29,976 nucleotides of DNA, from positions 1 to 29,976 of the IMG/VR virus record IMGVR_UViG_3300024432_000052. One strand, given 5' to 3'. Positions 24,453 through 29,815 of the stretch are shown piece after piece; positions within the stretch are counted from its first letter, which is position 1; each line of letters starts with the position of its first letter. This stretch comes from a virus. A model generated the notes under the pieces. It made no database searches. It was not told the origin of the DNA and saw only the letters and a list, made by a program, of their open reading frames with translations. A program made the translations under genes and the position numbers.

Positions 24453-24687
24453 TGGTGTATTCTTTCCAAACCTTACGCACGGCATCCAAAACCAAATACC
24501 CTAACAAAGAATACACGAAAATTACCGGTATCGCGAAAAGGACAGGCGTGCCCAAATAGTAATCCTCAAGAAACGCCAGTGCTATATAGATAACACCGAT
24601 AAGAATTATCAAACCACCGCCATCATCAAACAGGGTGGGCTTTACCTTAACCCGCCAGAACCATTTTGGAAATCCTAATATCTTCAT
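24445..24687 (-). CDS. Two-helix membrane protein
   Basis: An 80-residue protein. Residues about 25-42 (GLIILIGVIYIALAFL) and about 48-70 (PVLFAIPVIFVYSLLGYLVL) are membrane helices with a short acidic loop between them. The basic KPKWF-like N-terminus and KEYTNA C-terminus lie on the same side if it is a hairpin. Size and topology match a class II holin but also many unrelated phage membrane proteins. It overlaps the methyltransferase gene by four bases. Confidence 0.7.
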   Translation of the reverse strand: MKILGFPKWFWRVKVKPTLFDDGGGLIILIGVIYIALAFLEDYYLGTPVLFAIPVIFVYSLLGYLVLDAVRKVWKEYTNA

Positions 24688-25913
24688 ATGGTAAGCCTCG
24701 GTGTTAGTCCCATGTCGGATAATCGTTGTAGAGTGATGGCCACATACTTCGGCTCAATCTCCATGCCTCGGCCTATGCGCCCAATCTGCTCACAGGCAAC
24801 AATAGTCGTGCCAGAACCGAGGAACGGATCAAAAATGACGCCCATCGCCTTAGTCTTTTCAATCGTCCATGCGACTACTGCAACGGGTTTTTGTGTTGGG
24901 TGCAGATATTCACCGCGCTCGCTTTCTCGTGTTATCCCACCCCATTCGTGCCGAATTGCATATACGCCCCGGCCACAATTCGTCCACGCCAATTCACAAT
25001 CAGATAAAAAAGTACCAAATCTATCATCGGGCTTTTTTAACCAAACGAAAACTCCGCCTGGTGGCAGCCTATCGCAAAAATGATTCATTCCCCATAAGAC
25101 AATAATGGGATACCCTAAATATGGAACAGGGTTAAAAGGCACATCATCCCCTATCACATCTTCACGTTCTCTTCCTCGTGGGTGATTGCCAAATTTGCCA
25201 CCAGAAAAACGGCTTGCGTCCGCATTCCAATTCATCCCATACGGCGGATCAGTCACTACCGCATCCGCCTTCTCCCCATCCATCAATCGCCCCACATCCT
25301 CTTCACACGTCGAGTCACCGCATAAAATCCTATGCGAGCCGTTTCCGGTTTTGCTTTCCACCTCCCACACCTGCCCCCGCTTCACCTGCCAAACTTCCTG
25401 CAATTCAGCGGCACGATCAACTTGCGCCCCTGGGTCTGGTGTTGGCTCTTGCCCCATTCCCAAATCACGCAAAAGTTCGTCAAGTGAATCCCCATCCCAT
25501 CCAGTAGCCTCCATCAATGCCGTATCCGTAGCAGCTAAGTCTTGCAGCAATTCGGCTAACTGCTCATCATGCCATCCCCCGGCCATTGTGAGATTATTAT
25601 CGGCCACGATGTATGCCTGTAATTGTTCTGGCGTATATTCGCTTCCCCGCACAACCGGCACAAGCCAGTTGCCGTTCTCCAGGGTAACCCCTAGCGGCAT
25701 AGGCATCTGTTGCTGTTGCATAGAAGCCAGCGCCTTGACCCGGCCATGCCCGGCGGCCAGATAACCGGATCGTTCATCAATCATCACCGGCATTCTGTAT
25801 TCTAGCTTGTCTATGGAAACGGAAATTGCCCCGACATCGTGGCTCTTCGGATTATCAGGATGAAACCGCTCAAGCAAATCGGAGAGCGGCATGTATTCAA
25901 TGCGGATGGTCAT
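24684..25913 (-). CDS. ParB-like / DNA methyltransferase fusion
   Basis: A 409-residue protein starting at ATG 25913, which overlaps the sulfotransferase end by 17 bases (longer start at 25970 possible). Residues 1-100 are a ParB/Srx-like domain with an AGHGRVKAL motif (about 54-62). Residues about 195-409 are a beta-class DNA methyltransferase: ILCGDST, then motif IV DPPYG (about 222-226), HPTQKP (about 338) and motif I as DPFLGSGTT (about 362-370), followed by RIGRGMEIEPKYV. The order IV before I is that of the beta class, which methylates the amino group of A or C. No restriction enzyme is nearby, so it is probably an orphan used against host restriction or as a regulator. Confidence 0.9.
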   Translation of the reverse strand: MTIRIEYMPLSDLLERFHPDNPKSHDVGAISVSIDKLEYRMPVMIDERSGYLAAGHGRVKALASMQQQQMPMPLGVTLENGNWLVPVVRGSEYTPEQLQAYIVADNNLTMAGGWHDEQLAELLQDLAATDTALMEATGWDGDSLDELLRDLGMGQEPTPDPGAQVDRAAELQEVWQVKRGQVWEVESKTGNGSHRILCGDSTCEEDVGRLMDGEKADAVVTDPPYGMNWNADASRFSGGKFGNHPRGREREDVIGDDVPFNPVPYLGYPIIVLWGMNHFCDRLPPGGVFVWLKKPDDRFGTFLSDCELAWTNCGRGVYAIRHEWGGITRESERGEYLHPTQKPVAVVAWTIEKTKAMGVIFDPFLGSGTTIVACEQIGRIGRGMEIEPKYVAITLQRLSDMGLTPRLTI

Positions 25914-26553
25914 TACTGTATCCATCCATATCGCCGTCTTCCATGTACATCCGAACCATCCGTTCCACATCTTCCCCCGCTTGCTTTTGGAATCGCGCTT
26001 CCACCAGATGAAATCCCCCCACCCCGATATGCGCCAATACCCGCTTCACTGTACCATGTTCATCAGCGCACATGTCTTCATAGGTGATTTCCAGGGGGGC
26101 GATACCGCGTGATTGAAAATAGTTGCGCCAGTTATCAGCCAAGAGTTGCAAGTAGCGGATTTTGTTGTCAATGCCTTGTCGGTTGTATTCTAGGGGAATA
26201 TCCACCCGTTCTCCCCGGCACTGTGACCAGGTGCCCCCGGCCCAGACCCGTTGTAACGATACCGCTTGCCGGAGTTTGTCCTTCCGATCCAGGAACACCC
26301 ATTGCAGAGGTTCCATCAACCTGGCATGGGCGTTCAAATAGGCCGCCGGATGAAGGTTAATTTTAGCGATATGATGCCAAAAGATTTTAACGGCCAAGAC
26401 ACCGTTGGCACTAGCTCGCCACATATGGGCAAACCAATCATGGTCGTAGCGCTCCAGGTATTCACGGGGCGTTCCGGCGTTGCAACTGCGCAACCAATGG
26501 CAGAGCCAATTACTGCCGGTACGGGGGGATGCAGCTATAATGTAGTTAGACAT
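25897..26553 (-). CDS. Stf0-like sulfotransferase
   Basis: A 218-residue PAPS-dependent sulfotransferase. The N-terminal strand-loop IIAASPRTGSNWLCHWL is the 5'-phosphosulfate loop of this fold. The GTPREYLERYD stretch that follows (E31) matches the G-x-P-x-E-F motif of mycobacterial trehalose sulfotransferase Stf0, whose Glu is the general base. The FLDRKDKLRQAVSLQRVW stretch (about 88-104) matches the 3'-phosphate loop with its Arg and Ser. YEDMCAD (about 158) is the usual C-terminal landmark. It sits in the late operon between small membrane proteins and the methyltransferase, sharing an 8-base overlap with the first. Its target cannot be deduced; candidates are a host envelope sugar or a phage glycan. 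Confidence 0.85.
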   Translation of the reverse strand: MSNYIIAASPRTGSNWLCHWLRSCNAGTPREYLERYDHDWFAHMWRASANGVLAVKIFWHHIAKINLHPAAYLNAHARLMEPLQWVFLDRKDKLRQAVSLQRVWAGGTWSQCRGERVDIPLEYNRQGIDNKIRYLQLLADNWRNYFQSRGIAPLEITYEDMCADEHGTVKRVLAHIGVGGFHLVEARFQKQAGEDVERMVRMYMEDGDMDGYSNDHPH

Positions 26554-26731
26554 TCAATATATGCCGCATACCTAAAGCTATGATAGCAATAACCAGGCCA
26601 TAGAAAACAGACTGGCTGATGCGGGGATGGTCAATACACCACACGACACCTCGATTTAAGACCACAACAACTCTAATCGTAGGTTGCCAATAATTCGCCC
26701 TAGACAAAAATCTGTTTATCATAATTTTCAA
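26546..26731 (-). CDS. Single-helix small membrane protein
   Basis: A 58- to 61-residue protein; ATG 26722 or TTG 26731 may start it. It has an N-terminal basic part (NRFLSRANYW), a hydrophobic VVVVLNRGVVWCI segment and a C-terminal helix (SVFYGLVIAIIALGM). It overlaps the sulfotransferase start as ATGTCTAA. It could be a holin or spanin-like partner of the next gene upstream, but nothing specific is visible. Confidence 0.55.
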   Translation of the reverse strand: MKIMINRFLSRANYWQPTIRVVVVLNRGVVWCIDHPRISQSVFYGLVIAIIALGMRHILNV

Positions 26732-26732
26732 T

Positions 26733-27002
26733 CTATCCCTTCTTCCTACGATTACACAACCGGATCAATTGTTCGCTACTGACACGAGTATCATGAGCCA
26801 TATGTACCAACATGCCCACACCTTCGCCTATAGCTGCCAACGCTATCGCCTGGAACGTCCCAGTGATGAATATCACTGCACCCAAAATAGGTGAATCTAG
26901 GGCTATCAAATAGGACAACACCACCACACCGACAAAAGCGAACCCGGCCAGTGATTTACAGGCCAGACTGAATACGGATAAAATAGGATAGGCTCTTAAC
27001 AT
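26733..27002 (-). CDS. Two-helix membrane protein, first gene of the late operon
   Basis: An 89-residue protein with two clear membrane helices (about 12-35, SLAGFAFVGVVVLSYLIAL, and about 37-60, PILGAVIFITGTFQAIALAAIG) and a basic cytoplasmic tail (NRRKKG). The form is holin-like. It starts 16 bases after the end of a terminator U-tract, with a GGGTGA ribosome site close to the ATG. There is therefore no room for its own promoter, and it must depend on read-through or on processing of upstream RNA. Confidence 0.7.
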   Translation of the reverse strand: MLRAYPILSVFSLACKSLAGFAFVGVVVLSYLIALDSPILGAVIFITGTFQAIALAAIGEGVGMLVHMAHDTRVSSEQLIRLCNRRKKG

Positions 27003-27018
27003 ATGTCACCCACAAACG

Positions 27019-27043
27019 AAAAAACCCGCCGGTATACGGTGGG
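27019..27043 (-). terminator. Intrinsic terminator before the late operon
   Basis: On the minus strand, CCCACCG and CGGCGGG can pair around a TATAC loop (one A-C mismatch), followed immediately by six T residues (27024-27019). The mismatch makes it imperfect, so partial termination is plausible. On the plus strand the same hairpin pairs fully with one G-U but has no good U-tract. Confidence 0.6.
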
Positions 27044-27110
27044 CCTTTCCGATCTGAAAGGAGAAACTACGAATGAAACGTCTTCTTGCCGTAGGCACGC
27101 ACCAATGCCT
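27019..27110 (-). ncRNA. Putative leader RNA (lambda 6S-like)
   Basis: About 92 nt from the predicted start near 27110 to the terminator. It begins with an AGGCA...TGCCT hairpin (27110-27093, 8-base loop). It then has a CCTTTC...GAAAGG hairpin (27061-27044, 6-base loop) and ends in the GC hairpin and T6. No reading frame with a ribosome site runs along this strand. The layout promoter - short structured RNA - terminator - first late gene is that of the lambda pR'/6S/tR' region. This is inferred from the sequence only. Confidence 0.55.
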
Positions 27111-27116
27111 ATGGGT

Positions 27117-27145
27117 AGCATAACAAACATAATAATGAAAGTCAA
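27117..27145 (-). promoter_or_regulatory. Strong sigma70-type promoter for the leader RNA / late operon
   Basis: The minus strand reads TTGACT at 27145-27140 and TATGCT at 27122-27117, with a 17-base spacer. The -35 box matches consensus at 5 of 6 positions and the -10 box at 4 of 6. No other promoter of similar quality lies upstream of the late genes. It lies in the gap after the 60-residue gene. Confidence 0.65.
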
Positions 27146-27169
27146 GAAAGTGGGCGCAAATTCAGACGC

Positions 27170-27352
27170 TTATCCTTTCTCTCCCCACCCAGCACAGTCC
27201 ATAATCAATTCCATTGCATCGCCTTGGGTTAAATGGGCATCGATAACACATATTGATGTAGTACCATCCTCTAGCAAAACAATTCTCAGCACAGCATAAT
27301 AGAGTACATCGTTTACCATATACCGGAATAATTTAAATTGAGGGTCACTCAT
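27170..27352 (-). CDS. Small hypothetical protein
   Basis: A 60-residue protein with a beta-rich sequence (FKLFRYMVNDVLYYAVLRIVLL) and a C-terminal helix (GDAMELIMDCAGWGEKG). ATG 27352 overlaps the stop of the zinc-ribbon gene by 4 bases, so it is translated with it. Unknown function. Confidence 0.6.
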   Translation of the reverse strand: MSDPQFKLFRYMVNDVLYYAVLRIVLLEDGTTSICVIDAHLTQGDAMELIMDCAGWGEKG

Positions 27353-27708
27353 CCTTTATCCCTTCGCCTATACCCTCTAGGCTTCGCCCCGATCCGTTCC
27401 TCATAATGCACCCTGCCCCGTCCATTTTTGCACCATTTGCACTGTGAATGCAATCCTTGTTTGCCATCCTGGTTACGGGAAAAGAATGCTGAGGTAGGGG
27501 GGAACCATTCACCGCAAGCACCACAGAATTTCAAGGTCTCTTGAAGAAGCTGTCCATCGCTATCATGCGATGTGCGCTTTTTCATCCACCGGGGCGCGAA
27601 ATATCGACTCTCTTCGAGGATGCAACCAGGAATATATTTTTTAATCATAAGGAAGACGGCGGCCCACTCGGTGAGACGCAGCTTATAGGGGATCATCTCT
27701 TCTTTCAT
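27349..27708 (-). CDS. Zinc-ribbon regulator-like protein, leaderless
   Basis: About 119 residues from ATG 27708 (a GTG start 6 bases upstream is possible). The C-terminal 60 residues hold CGACGEWFPPTSAFF and a GLHSQCKWC pair, a Zn ribbon with the P-T-x-FF insertion common in phage DNA-binding and HNH-type proteins. Then comes a very basic tail (RGRVHYEERIGAKPRGYRRRDKG). The N-terminal half (YKLRLTEWAAVFLMIKKYIPG) is helical. It has no Shine-Dalgarno site; a TATACT box sits 6 bases before the ATG, so the message seems to start at the ATG. A DNA-binding regulatory role is inferred. Confidence 0.7.
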   Translation of the reverse strand: MKEEMIPYKLRLTEWAAVFLMIKKYIPGCILEESRYFAPRWMKKRTSHDSDGQLLQETLKFCGACGEWFPPTSAFFSRNQDGKQGLHSQCKWCKNGRGRVHYEERIGAKPRGYRRRDKG

Positions 27709-27714
27709 GCCCAC

Positions 27715-27723
27715 AGTATACCA
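27715..27723 (-). promoter_or_regulatory. Extended -10 promoter for the leaderless regulator
   Basis: The minus strand reads TGG-TATACT, an extended -10 box. The start point would be 7 bases after it, which is the A of ATG 27708. The -35 region (GTAAAG) is poor and overlaps the -35 of the plus-strand promoter. Confidence 0.55.
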
Positions 27724-27738
27724 CAGAATTATTGGGGC

Positions 27739-27767
27739 TTTACAAATCGATCTATCTGTGAGACAAT
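27739..27767 (+). promoter_or_regulatory. Early promoter copy 1
   Basis: TTTACA (27739-27744), a 17-base spacer, then GACAAT (27762-27767) with an upstream TGA that gives an extended -10. The 17 bases TCTGTGAGACAATGTAG (27755-27771) are identical in copy 2. It reads into the NUMOD4-like gene. Confidence 0.6.
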
Positions 27768-27789
27768 GTAGTCATATCCGGGAGGCCAT

Positions 27790-28035
27790 ATGAAACCACC
27801 AAATCATGCTAAAATAATCGGCGTCTATAGGGGATACGATTTCCCTGATTATGCCATCGCGCCAGATAGCACAATCTACAGCCGTCGACAAAATCGTTAT
27901 GACTGGGACTCGATAACTCCCTATTTCCCCTCCCCAGGACACAAACAGGTCTATGTGCGGCTCTATCATAACGATGGTCATATCACAGTAAGGGTTCAGC
28001 GCCTATTAGCCTTTGTTAATATGAGAACCCCATGA
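27790..28035 (+). CDS. NUMOD4-like domain protein, possible homing endonuclease fragment
   Basis: An 81-residue protein with a GGGAGG ribosome site. The pattern YAIAPDSTIYSRRQNRYDW, then ITPYFPSPGHKQVYVRLYHNDG and VRVQRLLAFVNMRTP resembles the NUMOD4 / HNH-endonuclease N-terminal motif (YxVSxxGxVxS...GYxxVxL...HRLVAxAF). In those enzymes it is followed by an HNH nuclease. Here the protein stops immediately after the motif, so no nuclease domain is present. It could be a remnant of a homing enzyme or a stand-alone DNA-binding domain reused as a regulator. Confidence 0.6.
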   Translation: MKPPNHAKIIGVYRGYDFPDYAIAPDSTIYSRRQNRYDWDSITPYFPSPGHKQVYVRLYHNDGHITVRVQRLLAFVNMRTP

Positions 28036-28053
28036 GAGGGTGTCCAAAACCTA

Positions 28054-28082
28054 TTGACATTCTATTGGTTCTGTGAGACAAT
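28054..28082 (+). promoter_or_regulatory. Early promoter copy 2
   Basis: Consensus TTGACA (28054-28059), a 17-base spacer, and GACAAT (28077-28082) inside the shared 17-mer (28070-28086). It drives the coiled-coil gene, which begins 34 bases downstream of the -10 box with a TAGGAG ribosome site. Confidence 0.65.
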
Positions 28083-28115
28083 GTAGATAGAGAAAAACAC
28101 ATAGGAGTAAGCCGA

Positions 28116-28790
28116 ATGACCAACCAAGCCCCAAATACCCAAGAAACAGAAAAACAAGACGAAGCCGCGCGAATCAGAGCAGAGATGATGGAAGCACGCG
28201 CCGCCGATAATCTAGGACTTGCGAATGAGTTGGCACGCCAACTACGAGTACTAGAGGGCAATTACGATGAGTGGAAGCGCGCCAAATTACGCAAAGCGCG
28301 AATTGCTAAACGAAAGATAGAAGAGGAAAAAGCTAAAGAGCGGAAAGCTGAAGAACAACGGATGATCGAAGCCGGATACGTCCAGGTTACCACAGCCGAA
28401 TATGAGAAAGAGTGGGATGGTGAAGGCGGCGAAATGATTACTCGCACAGAATGGATGAAAAAGGACAACGAGGAAAATAACATCTATCAGAAGGCCGGGG
28501 CCGATGCCTACACAATCGAGCGCCTAACAGTTGTCAATGGCATAGTCACCGAAGCACAGTTACATGCCCTATTTACAGAGATTGAGGGTAACGACAGTTT
28601 ACCCCACTACATCGGGCTAACCGTCGCCGAGATCGAAGCACTCGGCTTTACTACCGGCTATGATCCCGACATCATTCGCATGTGCAACCAATATCAAACC
28701 GGCTCAACTTATCATGGTCTAGGAGTCGGGCATGGCAACGCAAATGTACCAGCGCAAGTTATCAAGGTCGATACAGGACGCAAGGTTTAA
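28116..28790 (+). CDS. Coiled-coil hypothetical protein
   Basis: A 224-residue protein. Residues about 10-90 are a charged coiled coil rich in Ala, Glu, Arg and Lys (AARIRAEMMEARAADNLGLA; KRKIEEEKAKERKAEEQRM). Residues about 90-224 appear globular (VQVTTAEYEKEWDG, LTVAEIEALGFTTGYDPDIIRM, HGLGVGHGNANVPAQV). It is the longest of the plus-strand genes and has its own promoter. No family is recognised. Long coiled coils at this position may reflect an early host-interaction protein. Confidence 0.75.
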   Translation: MTNQAPNTQETEKQDEAARIRAEMMEARAADNLGLANELARQLRVLEGNYDEWKRAKLRKARIAKRKIEEEKAKERKAEEQRMIEAGYVQVTTAEYEKEWDGEGGEMITRTEWMKKDNEENNIYQKAGADAYTIERLTVVNGIVTEAQLHALFTEIEGNDSLPHYIGLTVAEIEALGFTTGYDPDIIRMCNQYQTGSTYHGLGVGHGNANVPAQVIKVDTGRKV

Positions 28791-28799
28791 CCACCACCA

Positions 28800-28852
28800 A
28801 CCCTGAGCGAAGAGCGTCCCCGGCGTCGCGCCGGGGCAGGGTCTTGAGCGAA
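28800..28852 (+). repeat. Intergenic nested-hairpin element, copy 1
   Basis: ACCCTG (28800-28805) pairs with CAGGGT (28837-28842). Inside is a perfect 8-bp hairpin CCCCGGCG-TCG-CGCCGGGG (28818-28836). Outside are direct repeats TGAGCGAA (28804-28811 and 28845-28852). No T-tract follows, so it is not a normal terminator. It fills the gap before the 74-residue gene. Confidence 0.75.
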
Positions 28853-28877
28853 CGCACATAACAATAGAGCGAATGAA

Positions 28878-29102
28878 ATGACAGAAAAAACCTTCACCAT
28901 AAACGGCACCGAAATTATTTTATCTGGTTATCAAGCCGATGGAATTATTTTCATGGATGCTGCGCACAAAACGCAAGAAGAACTCATCATAATCCAGGCG
29001 GCACTTGAACAACTCGGTTGCACCGTAAAGTTACAACCGGTGATGGGATCAGATGGACAACCCATGTGCTGGAACTTAAACGCGGAACAACTAATCAGCT
29101 AA
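28878..29102 (+). CDS. Small hypothetical protein
   Basis: A 74-residue protein with a beta-alpha-beta form (TFTINGTEIILSGYQADGIIF, QEELIIIQAALEQLG, CTVKLQPVMGSDG). It has only a weak ribosome site (AGAG), and an extra ATG five bases upstream is out of frame. It follows element copy 1. Unknown function. Confidence 0.6.
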   Translation: MTEKTFTINGTEIILSGYQADGIIFMDAAHKTQEELIIIQAALEQLGCTVKLQPVMGSDGQPMCWNLNAEQLIS

Positions 29103-29109
29103 TCATAAC

Positions 29110-29161
29110 ACCCTGGCCAGAGCACACCCCGGTGCAACTCCGGGGCAGGATCTTGAGCAGC
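29110..29161 (+). repeat. Intergenic nested-hairpin element, copy 2
   Basis: ACCCTG (29110-29115) and CAGGAT (29146-29151), with the inner 19-mer CCCCGGTGCAACTCCGGGG (29127-29145) of the same length as in copies 1 and 3. Six G-C pairs are kept. It is the most diverged copy; the outer stem has one mismatch. It ends next to an alternative upstream ATG of the following gene. Confidence 0.65.
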
Positions 29162-29192
29162 AATGTGGCCGCGTAGGATAGGAGAAAACAGA

Positions 29193-29426
29193 ATGACAAT
29201 AGCATCATATCCAAGACCAGGAAAGCTCAGTCCTAGTGGCGAAGAGGTGGGTCCTTGTCTTAACGAAAACTGTGGACATGATTATTGTGAGTATATCCGC
29301 ACACAGACAGCAATGCGCTGCAATCATTGCACAGAAGCACTTGGCTATGAGATCAACTTCTACAACATTGAGGGACATTTTGTCCATGCGGCCTGTTTTG
29401 AGGAATGGGCAGATTGCAGGGTTTAA
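29193..29426 (+). CDS. Small zinc-binding protein (treble-clef/LIM-like)
   Basis: A 77-residue protein starting at ATG 29193 with an AGGAG ribosome site (an in-frame ATG at 29163 is also possible but lies against the hairpin element). CLNENCGHDYC is followed by CNHC and then HFVHAACFEEW, giving a treble-clef-like zinc-binding arrangement similar to small phage proteins with C-x2-C...VH-x2-C. The function is unknown. It may block a host protein. Confidence 0.65.
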   Translation: MTIASYPRPGKLSPSGEEVGPCLNENCGHDYCEYIRTQTAMRCNHCTEALGYEINFYNIEGHFVHAACFEEWADCRV

Positions 29427-29433
29427 TCCCCCT

Positions 29434-29486
29434 ACCCTGAGCGAAGAGCGCTCCCGGTATCGCGCCGGGGCAGGGTCTTGATCGAA
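29434..29486 (+). repeat. Intergenic nested-hairpin element, copy 3
   Basis: ACCCTG (29434-29439) and CAGGGT (29471-29476) flank the inner 19-mer TCCCGGTATCGCGCCGGGG (29452-29470). Compared with copy 1, the first and seventh bases change C to T, which keeps pairing as G-U. The flank reads TGAGCGAA and TGATCGAA. It lies before the acidic protein gene. Confidence 0.75.
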
Positions 29487-29515
29487 CGAATACACAGCAT
29501 AATGGAGCAAACCGA

Positions 29516-29815
29516 ATGAACAAACCACTGAGCAAATACCAACGCAAGAACATGACCCAGGAAGAGATCAAAGAGTATGAGTCTGAATATGATGAGGATG
29601 GCTATAAACTCATCGACACCGAAGACTATTGCGGTTATGTCATCGAAACATGGGAACACCCCACCGACTCTGATCCCTATAAAGTCTGGAATGATTTTGA
29701 TGATCGTACTGATTGGGTCGATACGCTTGAGGAAGTAGCCCGATCTATTGAAATCACTAAAGGCGACATCGATGATGAAATCGCGTACTATGATGAAGAA
29801 GAAGAAACCGAATGA
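29516..29815 (+). CDS. Very acidic small protein, possible DNA mimic
   Basis: A 99-residue protein with about 33 acidic against 10 basic residues (for example EEIKEYESEYDEDGY, NDFDDRTDWVD, YYDEEEETE). Many small phage proteins of this charge mimic DNA to block restriction, repair or transcription proteins. The sequence alone does not tell which. A GGAG site precedes the start by 8 bases. Its stop overlaps the next ATG as ATGA. Confidence 0.65.
   Translation: MNKPLSKYQRKNMTQEEIKEYESEYDEDGYKLIDTEDYCGYVIETWEHPTDSDPYKVWNDFDDRTDWVDTLEEVARSIEITKGDIDDEIAYYDEEEETE

Noticed and set aside
27025-27043. The GC hairpin as a plus-strand terminator
   Set aside because: On the plus strand no run of T follows it; the T-tract is only on the minus strand.
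27072-27122. A 16-codon plus-strand reading frame with a good AAAGGAG ribosome site (starts MKRLLAVGTHQC)
   Set aside because: It lies antisense to the proposed leader RNA and no convincing plus-strand promoter is tied to it. A TTTACA-N18-TAAAAT pair at 26955-26984 could serve but sits inside a gene, so I leave it unproven.
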